Below are positions 43,467 to 51,296 of a stretch of 64,000 nucleotides of DNA, in pieces. Numbering within the stretch: the stretch's first letter is position 1; the number at the start of each line of letters is the position of its first letter. The notes under the pieces are model-generated. The model did no database searches. It was not told where the DNA came from and saw nothing but the letters and a program-made list of their open reading frames with translations. The translations under genes and the position numbers were made by a program. Source of the stretch: Anaerolineae bacterium (GTDB lineage Bacteria > Chloroflexota > Anaerolineae > 4572-78 > J111); the NCBI GenBank assembly GCA_023382535.1, contig JAHDWA010000046.1, positions 1 to 64,000 of the forward strand, given 5' to 3'.

Positions 43467-45752
43467 ATGGCTAAACCACAACCCCAACGTTTTGTTGCTA
43501 AACTAGGCAACGACGAACTCATTTTTGAAACCGGCGTTCTGGCCGGTCAGGCTGGCGGAGCGGTAACGCTTCGCTCCGGCGACTGTCTCCTGCTGACCAC
43601 CGCCACCGCTTCGACCAGTGTCCGCGATATAGACTTTTTCCCTCTTAGCGTCGAGTTTGAAGAAAAGTTATACGCTGCCGGGCGTATCCCCGGCAGCTTC
43701 TTTCGGCGGGAAGGCCGCCCCGGTGAAGATGCTATCCTCACCGCGCGTTTGACCGACCGACCGTTGCGCCCTCTGTTTAACAAAAATTCCCGCAATGAAG
43801 TCCAGATTATCATCACGCCGCTTTCTTCCGATGGGGAAAAGTACCTTGATATTCTGGCTATTAATAGTGCCAGCGCGGCCCTCATGATCTCTGACATTCC
43901 CTGGGGGGGGCCGGTGGGCGCCGTGCGAATTGGCCTCAAAGAGGGTCAATTGTTGGTCAATCCCTCCATTTCTGACATGGAAGGCAGCCAGCTCGATTTG
44001 CGCATTGCCGGAACGGAAGACGCCATTTTGATGGTCGAGGCGGGGTCTAATGAAATTCCCGAAGACAAAATGATTGAGGCGCTGCGCCTGGCCCACAACG
44101 CTATTCAGGATGTGATTCGCGTGCAGAAAGAGATGCAGGCCCAGGTGGGCAAGGCCAAGCGCGAGCTTAACGTCAGCACACCTCCTGAAGAGACCGTGCA
44201 AAAAGTGATGGCGTTTCTGGATGGCAAAATTGAGGCTGCCCTGCAGGTGGAAGGCAACAAGCAAACCCGCGAGGCCGCGATGGATGCCGTGCGGGATGAA
44301 CTGGTCGCCCACCTTGAAGCCGATGAAACGGTTCAGCTCAAAGATGTCCACGCTGTTTACAGCAGCGCCCTCAAAAAAGCCGTTCGCTCGCGGATCTTGA
44401 AAGATAACATTCGGCCCGACGGCCGCGGCTTGAAAGACGTTAGGCCCATTTGGGGCGATGTCGGCATTTTGCCGCGCGCGCACGGGTCCGGTCTCTTTAC
44501 CCGGGGTGAAACCCAGGTTCTGACAGTGACCACACTGGGCACTCCCCGTGATGAGCAGCGCATGGACACACTTGGTCCCAAGGAAATCAAGCGCTACCTT
44601 CACCATTACAACTTCCCGCCTTTCTCCACCGGCGAAACAGGCCGGGTCGGATCGCCGGGCCGGCGCGAAATTGGCCACGGCGCCCTGGCGGAGCGCGCCC
44701 TGATCGCCGTACTGCCCGATTTTGAACTCTTCCCCTATACCCTGCGCCTGGTGTCCGAAGTGCTCAGTTCCAATGGCTCGACCTCGATGGCCAGTGTGTG
44801 CGGCAGCACCCTCAGCCTGATGGATGCCGGCGTGCCGATCAAAGCGCCCGTGGCCGGGGTGGCTATGGGGCTGGTCGAAGAGGGAGATGAATTCGCCGTT
44901 TTGACCGATATTCAGGGCCTCGAAGATGCCCTGGGGGATATGGATTTCAAAGTGGCCGGGACGCGCCAGGGGATTACGGCGCTGCAAATGGACATCAAAA
45001 TCAGCGGCCTACGCTGGGATGTGATGGAATTGGCGCTGGCGCAAGCCAAAGATGGCCGCTTCCACATTCTCGAAAAAATGCAAGAAGTCATTGCCGAACC
45101 CCGCGGACGTTTCTCCCCCTACGCGCCCAGCATCACCACGGTGCAGATTGACCCCGAAAAGATTGGCAAGGTCATCGGCCCCGGTGGTAAAATGATCCGG
45201 GCCATCCAGGAAGAAACCGGGGCCAAGATTGATATTGACGACGACGGCACCGTTTACATTGCCGCGGCCAATCAAGAAGCCAGCGGTCAGGCTCGGGCCC
45301 GCATTGAGGCCATTACCGAAGAGGCCGAAATCGGCAAAATTTACACCGGCAAGGTCGTTCGCATCGCCGATTTTGGCGCGTTTGTGGAGATTTTGCCCGA
45401 TGTGGATGGCCTTGTGCCAATTTCCCAATTGGCCGATTATCGCGTCCCTTCGGTGGAAGATGTGGTTCAACTGGGTGATGAGATCATGGTCATGGTGACC
45501 AATATTGACAGCGCCGGCAAGATCCGGCTCTCCCGCCAGGCTGTATTGGAAGGCTGGACAGTCGAAGAAGCCCGTGAACGCGACCGCCGGCCCAGCGACC
45601 GGCCTGGTGGCGGTGGCGGCAATCGTGACCGCCGGGGTGGGGGTGATCGTGACCGGCGCGGCGGCGACCGCGACCGCCGCAGCGGCGGGGGTGATCGTGA
45701 TCGGCGTGGCGGTGGAGATCGTGACCGGCGCGGCGGCGGCGACCGGCGTTAA
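43467..45752 (+). CDS. pnp: Polynucleotide phosphorylase with RGG-type tail
   Basis: 761 residues. Two RNase PH domains (about 12-145 and 320-540) flank a helical linker; GRIPGSFFRREGRPGEDAIL and KVAGTRQGITALQMDIKI are typical. KH (KVIGPGGKMIRAIQEETG, near 568) and S1 (GKIYTGKVVRIADFGAFVEI, near 625) domains follow. PNPase degrades RNA 3' to 5' with phosphate. The last about 50 residues (from RERDRRPSDR) are unusual: repeated DRRGG units, a positively charged Gly/Arg/Asp tail not present in most PNPases. Ribosome site GAGGAGG lies upstream. Confidence 0.97.
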   Translation: MAKPQPQRFVAKLGNDELIFETGVLAGQAGGAVTLRSGDCLLLTTATASTSVRDIDFFPLSVEFEEKLYAAGRIPGSFFRREGRPGEDAILTARLTDRPLRPLFNKNSRNEVQIIITPLSSDGEKYLDILAINSASAALMISDIPWGGPVGAVRIGLKEGQLLVNPSISDMEGSQLDLRIAGTEDAILMVEAGSNEIPEDKMIEALRLAHNAIQDVIRVQKEMQAQVGKAKRELNVSTPPEETVQKVMAFLDGKIEAALQVEGNKQTREAAMDAVRDELVAHLEADETVQLKDVHAVYSSALKKAVRSRILKDNIRPDGRGLKDVRPIWGDVGILPRAHGSGLFTRGETQVLTVTTLGTPRDEQRMDTLGPKEIKRYLHHYNFPPFSTGETGRVGSPGRREIGHGALAERALIAVLPDFELFPYTLRLVSEVLSSNGSTSMASVCGSTLSLMDAGVPIKAPVAGVAMGLVEEGDEFAVLTDIQGLEDALGDMDFKVAGTRQGITALQMDIKISGLRWDVMELALAQAKDGRFHILEKMQEVIAEPRGRFSPYAPSITTVQIDPEKIGKVIGPGGKMIRAIQEETGAKIDIDDDGTVYIAAANQEASGQARARIEAITEEAEIGKIYTGKVVRIADFGAFVEILPDVDGLVPISQLADYRVPSVEDVVQLGDEIMVMVTNIDSAGKIRLSRQAVLEGWTVEEARERDRRPSDRPGGGGGNRDRRGGGDRDRRGGDRDRRSGGGDRDRRGGGDRDRRGGGDRR

Positions 45753-45764
45753 TTAAGTTATCCT

Positions 45765-45797
45765 GCGGAGGGCAAAAGTTTAACTTTTGCCCTCCGC
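45765..45797 (+). terminator. pnp terminator-like perfect hairpin
   Basis: GCGGAGGGCAAAAGTT (45765-45780) and AACTTTTGCCCTCCGC (45782-45797) are 16-bp perfect arms. No T run follows directly, so it may work as a processing or stability hairpin. Confidence 0.55.
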
Positions 45798-45859
45798 CAA
45801 GCCATTTTTATCCAAAAATAGCTTGACAACCGTTGGCAGTCTGTTTTCAAGGAGTGTGC

Positions 45860-46471
45860 ATGTACCACCAGCAGTTTGAGCCAGGAGACTACTACTACCT
45901 GGAACCGGAACCACGACCTAAACCATCCTTTCTCAAACGAGCCCTGCACCTGGTTCGTGAAGTGCTGGAAACTATTGTTCCGGCCGTGCTGATTGCCTTA
46001 CTAATTAACCTTTTCTTGGCTCAGGCGACTCGCGTTTACGGCCAGAGCATGGAACCTAATTTGCACACCGACCAACGGTTGGTGGTAGAAAAACTCTCCT
46101 ACAACCGGCAAATCAGGCAGCTTCTGGGCTTGAGCGGCCCTGAACGGGGGGATGTGGTGGTGATTCGCCTGGAAAGCCAGGGCGATGAACTCCTCATTAA
46201 GCGGGTCATCGGCCTCCCCGGCGATGTCGTCGAAATTCACGACGGCTGGGTTTTTGTCAACGGGCAGCCGTTGAATGAACCCTATGTGGCCGGCGCTACC
46301 AGCGGCTTTTATGCCCCCACCACTATCCCCCCCCTTCACATTTTTGTACTGGGCGATAATCGCAGCTTTTCCAACGACTCGCGCAGTTTTGGCACAATTC
46401 CATTATCAGATGTCGTCGGTCGAGCCTGGTTTTCCTACTGGCCTCCCGGCCAAATTGGTTTTGTGAAATAG
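45860..46471 (+). CDS. lepB: Signal peptidase I
   Basis: 203 residues from the ATG at 45860, preceded by AAGGAG (an in-frame TTG at 45833 lacks a site). One membrane helix (about 37-58) anchors it with the catalytic domain outside. Box B has the catalytic Ser in GQSMEPNL, box D the Lys in LLIKRVIGLPGDVVE, box E GDNRSFSNDSR. It removes signal peptides from exported proteins, which suits the many secreted proteins here. Confidence 0.95.
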   Translation: MYHQQFEPGDYYYLEPEPRPKPSFLKRALHLVREVLETIVPAVLIALLINLFLAQATRVYGQSMEPNLHTDQRLVVEKLSYNRQIRQLLGLSGPERGDVVVIRLESQGDELLIKRVIGLPGDVVEIHDGWVFVNGQPLNEPYVAGATSGFYAPTTIPPLHIFVLGDNRSFSNDSRSFGTIPLSDVVGRAWFSYWPPGQIGFVK

Positions 46472-46551
46472 GGAATGGAAGTTTGGAAGAATGGAAGATT
46501 TATATCTGATCTGCCAGCCCTCCAGCCTTCCAACCCTCCCGTCTTCCTCCC
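46472..46551. repeat. GGAAG/CTTCC word repeat
   Basis: GGAATGGAAGTTTGGAAGAA on the left is answered by CCTTCCAACCCTCCCGTCTT on the right, an imperfect inverted array. Same family as 55501-55577 and 55962-56010. Confidence 0.65.
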
Positions 46552-46872
46552 ATGAACCCTGGTGATACGTTAGAAGGACGCGGTATGCTGTTGCAGCAGG
46601 GACGCCTGGTCGCCGGGGTAGATTATCATTTGACCGTTCCCCACCAGACTCACTTCATCATTGTTCCATCTGAGGGGGTGCGCCCCGATTACGAGTCTCA
46701 CCTGGGCGGTTTCATTCTCCTGACCCCCGCCGATGCTGGTAAGATTTCTGTGGCGGAATATACCCTGGAACTGGCAGATAAAACCAAAAAGATTATCCGG
46801 GTCGAGCGCCGTTACAAGAAAATGAAACATAAAGGCCAGGAGCGGATTTCTTTTTGGGTAAAAGTGGTGTAG
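46552..46872 (+). CDS. Conserved-looking hypothetical protein (106 aa)
   Basis: Soluble, beta-rich, with a basic C-terminus (KKIIRVERRYKKMKHKGQER). No motif is recognised. The start MNPGDTLEGRGMLLQQGRLV lies directly after the repeat, and the ribosome site is weak (TCTTCCTCCC), so the true start could be later, at the ATG for MLLQQ near 46585. It converges with the next gene. Confidence 0.5.
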   Translation: MNPGDTLEGRGMLLQQGRLVAGVDYHLTVPHQTHFIIVPSEGVRPDYESHLGGFILLTPADAGKISVAEYTLELADKTKKIIRVERRYKKMKHKGQERISFWVKVV

Positions 46873-46888
46873 ATTCGGCGGCAAGGCT

Positions 46889-47683
46889 TTAGTTCGCGTT
46901 TGTTTTGTTTTGCCGTCGTACCTGCAATACTGCCTCGACGAGTGTATCATATTCCACCGGTGCAACCAGGTATTTTGCCGCTCCGGCTTCAAAGGCAGCT
47001 TTTTTCATTTCTGGCTCATCCCAGTGAGAGACAAACAGGATTGGCAAGTCGGGGAATTGCTGGCGAATCGCCCGCGTGGCTTCTACCCCATTCATGCGGG
47101 GCATGCGGTAATCCATAAGAACCATATCAATAACTGCTCCGCTTGTCTGCATCAGCTCCAGGGCGCTCTGACCGTCGGGAGCCTCCAATACCTTAAGGCC
47201 GGCCGCCTGGAGCATATGGACATATAGCGCCCGGGCGTCCGGTGTATCTTCCACCACCAAAGCGACCGCCGCGCCTCGGGCCACGTCCTGGGTTTCGGCA
47301 GGCTGGTGCTTGATTCGCAATTGATCCACTACCCGCTGGACCAACTGCACTTCCGAGGGCGATAAATCCTGCGCACTGAGCAAAAGCTGGCGCAGATCGC
47401 TTCGGTGTAAAGCCGCTTCAAGCTCGGTAACAGTTTCGGTGATCGCAGTAGTGGAGACATGTCCTGCCATCTCCAAAACGAGCAGGGGCTCCACTCCAAA
47501 GAAAGAGGCTAACTTCTGGCAAGTCTCCGGGTTTGGTTTGACCTGCGGATATTTTAGCAATTGATAGAGGGTGTTTGGACTTAAGCCAGCCTCGATGGAT
47601 AAGCGCCGGGTACTATATTTCTCGCCGGTTCGCCCCTCCAGCGCCTCCCAGGCTGCTTTTAACCACTGCCCAAATTCGGACAC
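46889..47683 (-). CDS. HTH (XRE-like) regulator with C-terminal receiver domain
   Basis: 264 residues in unusual order. The N-terminus (about 1-70) is a Cro/C1-type helix-turn-helix: SIEAGLSPNTLYQLLKYPQV, then NPETCQKLASFFGVEPLLVL. A helical linker follows. The C-terminus (about 140-264) is a CheY-like receiver: VALVVEDTPDARAL, acceptor Asp in MVLMDYRMPRMNGVEATRAI. The switch Lys, usually in a K-P motif, is Ala here (AAKYLVAPVEYD). Phosphorylation signalling may be altered. No histidine kinase is adjacent. Confidence 0.8.
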   Translation of the reverse strand: MSEFGQWLKAAWEALEGRTGEKYSTRRLSIEAGLSPNTLYQLLKYPQVKPNPETCQKLASFFGVEPLLVLEMAGHVSTTAITETVTELEAALHRSDLRQLLLSAQDLSPSEVQLVQRVVDQLRIKHQPAETQDVARGAAVALVVEDTPDARALYVHMLQAAGLKVLEAPDGQSALELMQTSGAVIDMVLMDYRMPRMNGVEATRAIRQQFPDLPILFVSHWDEPEMKKAAFEAGAAKYLVAPVEYDTLVEAVLQVRRQNKTNAN

Positions 47684-48032
47684 CCGCTTACTCCTTGCGC
47701 AGCTTCAATTTTGCTTAAACGCCGCATAAAACCTTAAGGTTTACATCTCAGTATACATATATCAATAATAATGCGCAAGATTAAAGTTTAGGAGAGAGCC
47801 AGCCGTTTCTATTGACTTTAGCTTGGGAGTGTGCTACTATCCAGATACAAATTAAGATTTACTAATGCACATTTCAATATGAAATCTTGAATTTGCGCTT
47901 AGAACGGAATCCTACTTTTTCAAATCTTTTCCATCAGAAGAATTATGAGAGCGTCTCATCAGGGTTTTAAGTGAATTGGGTAACATGGAGAGGCGTAACT
48001 AATTGAAGCCCTGGATTGTTTTAGAATAATGT
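47684..48032 (+). other. Leader-like gap upstream of the hydrolase-like gene
   Basis: No gene is visible. A promoter (47812-47840) lies in it, and the following about 190 nt are AT-rich with a small palindrome ATGAGAGCGTCTCAT (47945-47959). So the gene downstream has a long leader, or a small RNA starts here. Confidence 0.4.
47812..47840 (+). promoter_or_regulatory. Sigma-70-type promoter
   Basis: TTGACT (47812-47817), 17 bp, TACTAT (47835-47840). Confidence 0.6.
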
Positions 48033-48830
48033 ATGAGCGCGTTAATTGTTGATGGAGACCTGGTTCATTACGAAGCTTTTGGGCGGGGTAAACCGGTGTT
48101 GTTTATCCACGGCTGGCTCGGCTCGTGGCGTTACTGGGTGCCAACGATGGAGGCCCTGGCGGATAAATACCGAGCCTATGCCCTGGATCTGTGGGGCTTT
48201 GGCGATTCGGATAAGTCAAAGCCTCGCTATAGTGTAGCTGACTATGTGAGTCTGATTAGTAGCTATGTCAACGCCATGGGAATCAGTCACTTTCCGCTGG
48301 TAGGTCATGCTCTGGGCGCAGCCGTCGCAGTTGAGTATGCCGCAAGTTATCCTGATCAGGTCAAAAAAGTTGTAACTGTCAGCCTGCCCCTTACGCCAGA
48401 CAGTATCAGCCGCAAATTACTCAATTATGCGAGCGATTCGGTCATTGCCAAAATATTTTGGCGACGACAAATTACCCACAAAGAAGTGCAAAAGGAGACC
48501 GAGAAAACCAGTCCCAGAGCCATTCCCTTAAGTGTACAATCCGTAACCCAAATGGATGTTGGCCGCCGGCTGCACGGCCTCAGTCAGCACCGGGATTTTA
48601 TGGGCTTAAGCATTTATGGGGAGAGGGACGAGCTGATTGACCCCGGTCCCGCTCGGAGCATGAACGGTTACTGGCCCAATCTCCGGCCGATTGGTCTGGC
48701 CGACTCCAAGCATTTCCCTATGCTGGACGAACCCGCCAAGTTCAATCGCCTGCTCAAAGATTTTCTGGAGATCGAAGATGATTTGTCAGCTTTGGAACTT
48801 AAGGAAGAATGGCGCAGGCGCACCCGTTGA
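48033..48830 (+). CDS. Alpha/beta-hydrolase-fold protein lacking the nucleophile serine
   Basis: 265 residues. The fold is clear: VLFIHGWLGSWRYWVPTMEA (HGW oxyanion loop near 26), LDLWGFGDSDKSK, and a C-terminal His in KHFPMLDEP (near 236). The nucleophile elbow, normally GHSxGG, reads GHALGA (near residue 90), so the catalytic Ser is Ala (codon GCT). It is therefore probably not a serine hydrolase; it may bind a ligand or use another chemistry. Neighbours give no hint. The start lies about 190 nt after a promoter. Confidence 0.85.
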   Translation: MSALIVDGDLVHYEAFGRGKPVLFIHGWLGSWRYWVPTMEALADKYRAYALDLWGFGDSDKSKPRYSVADYVSLISSYVNAMGISHFPLVGHALGAAVAVEYAASYPDQVKKVVTVSLPLTPDSISRKLLNYASDSVIAKIFWRRQITHKEVQKETEKTSPRAIPLSVQSVTQMDVGRRLHGLSQHRDFMGLSIYGERDELIDPGPARSMNGYWPNLRPIGLADSKHFPMLDEPAKFNRLLKDFLEIEDDLSALELKEEWRRRTR

Positions 48831-49075
48831 ACCTAACAAGATGAGATTCCCCTTTTATTTTGAGCCAATATCCTCACAAAATAGCTCACGTGGGTTATAA
48901 CCCTACTGCCAAACCTACCTTCAAGAGTAAATATTCCTCCTCATACAGACTTTTTATGATTAGTGAAAGATAGCTCATTTTGCATCCTTGAAATCGCCCA
49001 GATTGATATAGCAAAATAGCGAGAGTACCGTTATAGTCGTAAGTAATAATTTATTGAAAAATCTTGATAAAGTTT

Positions 49076-49103
49076 TTGATCAAGATGTTTCAAAGGTTAT
49101 AGT
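49076..49103 (+). promoter_or_regulatory. Promoter of the GlsB-type gene
   Basis: TTGATC (49076-49081), 16 bp, TATAGT (49098-49103); the start would be about 17-20 nt before the ATG at 49127. Confidence 0.5.
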
Positions 49104-49126
49104 CTTAAGAAAGGGGTTTAAATAAA

Positions 49127-49390
49127 ATGAGTCTTCTTGCTTGGTTAGTTGTAGGTTTGGTGGCTGGCTGGTTAACCGGCCTGGTCATGAAAGGAAGCGG
49201 GTACGGTGTCGTGATGGATATTATCATTGGCATCGTTGGCGCCCTCGTGGGTGGTTTCTTAGGCTCAGCCCTGTTCGGCATCGCTGATCCTCTGCAGGGT
49301 ATCAATATTGGGACGATCGTGATTGCTTTTCTGGGGGGTATCGTCGCCGTTGCGCTTGTCCGGGCTTTGCCGGGCCGTTCACCCGTTTGA
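49127..49390 (+). CDS. GlsB/YeaQ/YmgE family stress-response membrane protein
   Basis: 87 residues with the family pattern: AWLVVGLVAGWLTGLVMKGS, then GYGVVMDIIIGIVGALVGGF and IGTIVIAFLGGIVAVALVRA, three hydrophobic Gly-rich segments (about 2-20, 27-49, 64-80). These small inner-membrane proteins are induced by stress in other bacteria; their activity is not established. A terminator follows. Confidence 0.85.
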   Translation: MSLLAWLVVGLVAGWLTGLVMKGSGYGVVMDIIIGIVGALVGGFLGSALFGIADPLQGINIGTIVIAFLGGIVAVALVRALPGRSPV

Positions 49391-49443
49391 TCCAGGAAAT
49401 CTTAACACCCATCAAAGTTAGCTTTGATTCACAATTAACAAAG

Positions 49444-49472
49444 ATCGCGCCTCAATCGGGGCGCGATTTTTG
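49444..49472 (+). terminator. Intrinsic terminator
   Basis: ATCGCGCC pairs with GGCGCGAT around a 7-8 nt loop, followed by five T. Confidence 0.88.
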
Positions 49473-49494
49473 TTTGGTCCGGAGTGGGAGCTTT

Positions 49495-50757
49495 TTATGC
49501 CCGCTGTCCTGTGGGCGATGCGACCTGGCTACTGCCATTGGCGCTTCGAAAGAGGATTTCCGGATCAAAGGCTTGGTGGAGGGCCTGGGCCAAGTCGGCT
49601 AAGAGGTCATCGGCTGCTTCAATGCCCACCGACAACCGCACCAGGCTGTCGCTGATGCCAATTTCGGCCCGCTCCTCGCTGGAAAGTTCATAGTAGCTGA
49701 TGATCGCTACCGGCTGCACCAGCGACTCAACCCCACCCAGGCTGGCGGCCAGGTACGGAATCTTGAGTTGATCCAGAAAGCGGCACATCCCGGCCAAATC
49801 GGTATCCAGTTCAAAGCTGACGACGCCGCCAAAACCATTCATCTGGCTGGCGGCAACGGCGTGGTCAGGATGATCAGGTAGGCTGGGATAATAGACATGC
49901 CGCACGGCAGGGTGTTGGGCCAGAAACTGGGCGATGCGCTTTGCCGTTTCATTATGCCGCTGCATCCGTAATTCCAACGTCTTCAAACCGCGCAGCAGCA
50001 AATAGGCCGTATGCGGATCGCACATATCGCCCAGAAGGCCGCGCAAATCCCGAATGGCCCCGATCAGGTAGTTGGAGCCAATGACCACTCCGGCCAGCAA
50101 ATCGTTATGGCCGCCCAGGTACTTGGTGGCGGAATGAATGACAAAATCTACCCCAAACTGGAGCGGCCGCTGATTGATGGGAGTCGCAAAAGTGCTGTCT
50201 ATAACAGTTTTGAGGTTGTGCTTTTTAGCAATAGCGACAACCTGTTCCAGGTCCAGCACCCGCACATAGGGATTGGTGGGCGACTCAGATAAGATGACTT
50301 TGGTATTGGGCCGGACGGCCGCTTCCAGCGCCTCATAATCCCCCATAGCCACCACCGTAGACTCGACCCCATACCGGGCTAAAAATTGGGTCACAAACTG
50401 GCGGGTGCGGCGATAACAATCGTCGGTCATTACCACGTGGCTGCCAGCCGATAGCAAACTAAGCAGGGTCGTCGTCACCGCCGCCATCCCGCTGGAAAAA
50501 AGGCAGGCCGCCTCGCCGCCATCCAATTCGGCCAGCTTGGTCTCTGCCGCCGCCACCGTTGGATTGCCGTAGCGCCCATACTCTTCGCGGTTCGTTTCAT
50601 CGCCCCAGAGATGGGCCTCCATATAATCAATCAACTCGCGTGTGTTTTGAAAAGGGTAGGTGCTGGTAGGAAAAATTGGCGTGGTAATCGCCTGATGCGG
50701 TTTAACCCGGGATTCGCCGGCATGGACAACTTGGGTGCTAAAATTCGGCTGGACCAT
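49495..50757 (-). CDS. Cystathionine gamma-synthase family PLP enzyme (methionine biosynthesis)
   Basis: 420 residues of the Cys/Met-metabolism PLP family. TPIFPTSTYPFQNT, YGRYGNPTV, FSSGMAAVTTTLLSLLSAGS and the cofactor-Lys motif HSATKYLGGHNDLLAG are typical; the segment PTNPYVRVLDLEQV also fits. It probably makes cystathionine or homocysteine from an activated homoserine. Control by a SAM-I riboswitch (50991-51120, minus strand) confirms a role in methionine or sulfur metabolism. AAAGGAG precedes the ATG. The last about 24 residues appear as an added tail. Whether it is MetB, MetZ or a Cys-forming lyase cannot be settled. Confidence 0.9.
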   Translation of the reverse strand: MVQPNFSTQVVHAGESRVKPHQAITTPIFPTSTYPFQNTRELIDYMEAHLWGDETNREEYGRYGNPTVAAAETKLAELDGGEAACLFSSGMAAVTTTLLSLLSAGSHVVMTDDCYRRTRQFVTQFLARYGVESTVVAMGDYEALEAAVRPNTKVILSESPTNPYVRVLDLEQVVAIAKKHNLKTVIDSTFATPINQRPLQFGVDFVIHSATKYLGGHNDLLAGVVIGSNYLIGAIRDLRGLLGDMCDPHTAYLLLRGLKTLELRMQRHNETAKRIAQFLAQHPAVRHVYYPSLPDHPDHAVAASQMNGFGGVVSFELDTDLAGMCRFLDQLKIPYLAASLGGVESLVQPVAIISYYELSSEERAEIGISDSLVRLSVGIEAADDLLADLAQALHQAFDPEILFRSANGSSQVASPTGQRA

Positions 50758-50883
50758 TGAAAACGTTTCTCCTTTGTTTTTGATTGCAAGTATTTGTAAC
50801 CTCTAAAAGATGACCGCCGACAGCGGGCCGCTGACAGCCTAGAACAAGGGTGGGGTCGGTGGTCGTCTGTCTGCTGTAATAAA

Positions 50884-50924
50884 CAAAAGGGCCTCTCACT
50901 TAATTAAGATGAGAGGCCCTTTTG
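50884..50924 (-). terminator. Second terminator of the SAM riboswitch leader
   Basis: On the minus strand AAAAGGGCCTCTCA and TGAGAGGCCCTTTT form a long hairpin around a 12-nt AT-rich loop, ending in a T-rich tract. It is positioned about 70 nt after the aptamer, 125 nt before the start codon. Confidence 0.85.
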
Positions 50925-50941
50925 GCGGGGTACTTTCAAAT

Positions 50942-50966
50942 AAAAAACCCCTTCCAAAAGAAGAGG
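50942..50966 (-). terminator. First terminator of the SAM riboswitch leader
   Basis: On the minus strand CCTCTTC (50966-50960) and GAAGGGG (50954-50948) pair around TTTTG and are followed by six T (50947-50942). It starts about 25 nt after the aptamer. Confidence 0.75.
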
Positions 50967-50990
50967 CTGGCTGCGCTGTACGCTCTCGCT

Positions 50991-51120
50991 CTCATCTTCC
51001 AGAAATAGTTCTGCCGGAATTGGCACCGAAAACAACAGCGGCACAGGCTTTTAGCCTGCTCCCAACTGCGCCAGGTTGCCGGGGTTTCATAGGGCCGGTC
51101 CCTCCACCCCTCTGGATGAG
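50991..51120 (-). promoter_or_regulatory. SAM-I (S-box) riboswitch
   Basis: Read on the minus strand: CTCATCCAGAGGGGTGGAGG opens the aptamer at 51120, GGACCGGCCCTATGAAACCC and CCGGCAACC follow, then a variable stem, GGTGCCAATTCCGGCAG, and the closing GATGAG at 50996-50991 that pairs with the first CTCATC (P1). These are the conserved core pieces of SAM-I. It turns off the downstream cystathionine gamma-synthase family gene when SAM is plentiful. Its promoter lies at 51175-51202. Confidence 0.95.
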
Positions 51121-51174
51121 CACAATGTGCTGGTTATGGAATTGGATAAATAACAGCTAAATCGAGTGGCGGCA

Positions 51175-51202
51175 ATCATACCATAAAGCATCCTCCTGTC
51201 AA
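51175..51202 (-). promoter_or_regulatory. Promoter of the riboswitch leader
   Basis: Minus strand TTGACA (51202-51197), 16 bp, TATGAT (51180-51175). Expected start near 51168, a leader of about 410 nt. Confidence 0.75.
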
Positions 51203-51250
51203 ATTCTATCTTTGAAAATTAGCCGCCCCTAAAAATCTTAATAAAAATGT

Positions 51251-51279
51251 TTGACACAATTGGCCTAAATTCCTACAAT
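51251..51279 (+). promoter_or_regulatory. Promoter of the GNAT gene
   Basis: A perfect TTGACA (51251-51256), 17 bp, TACAAT (51274-51279). Start near 51286, just before AAGGAG and the ATG at 51297. Confidence 0.8.
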
Positions 51280-51296
51280 CCAGATAAGGAGAAAAA

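Noticed and set aside
43668..44987. 439-codon open frame opposite pnp
   Set aside because: It lies wholly within the conserved pnp coding sequence and shows no protein family pattern.
45823..45828. TTGACA before lepB as a promoter
   Set aside because: No -10 element lies at 16-18 bp; the sequence there is CAAGGA, part of the ribosome site.
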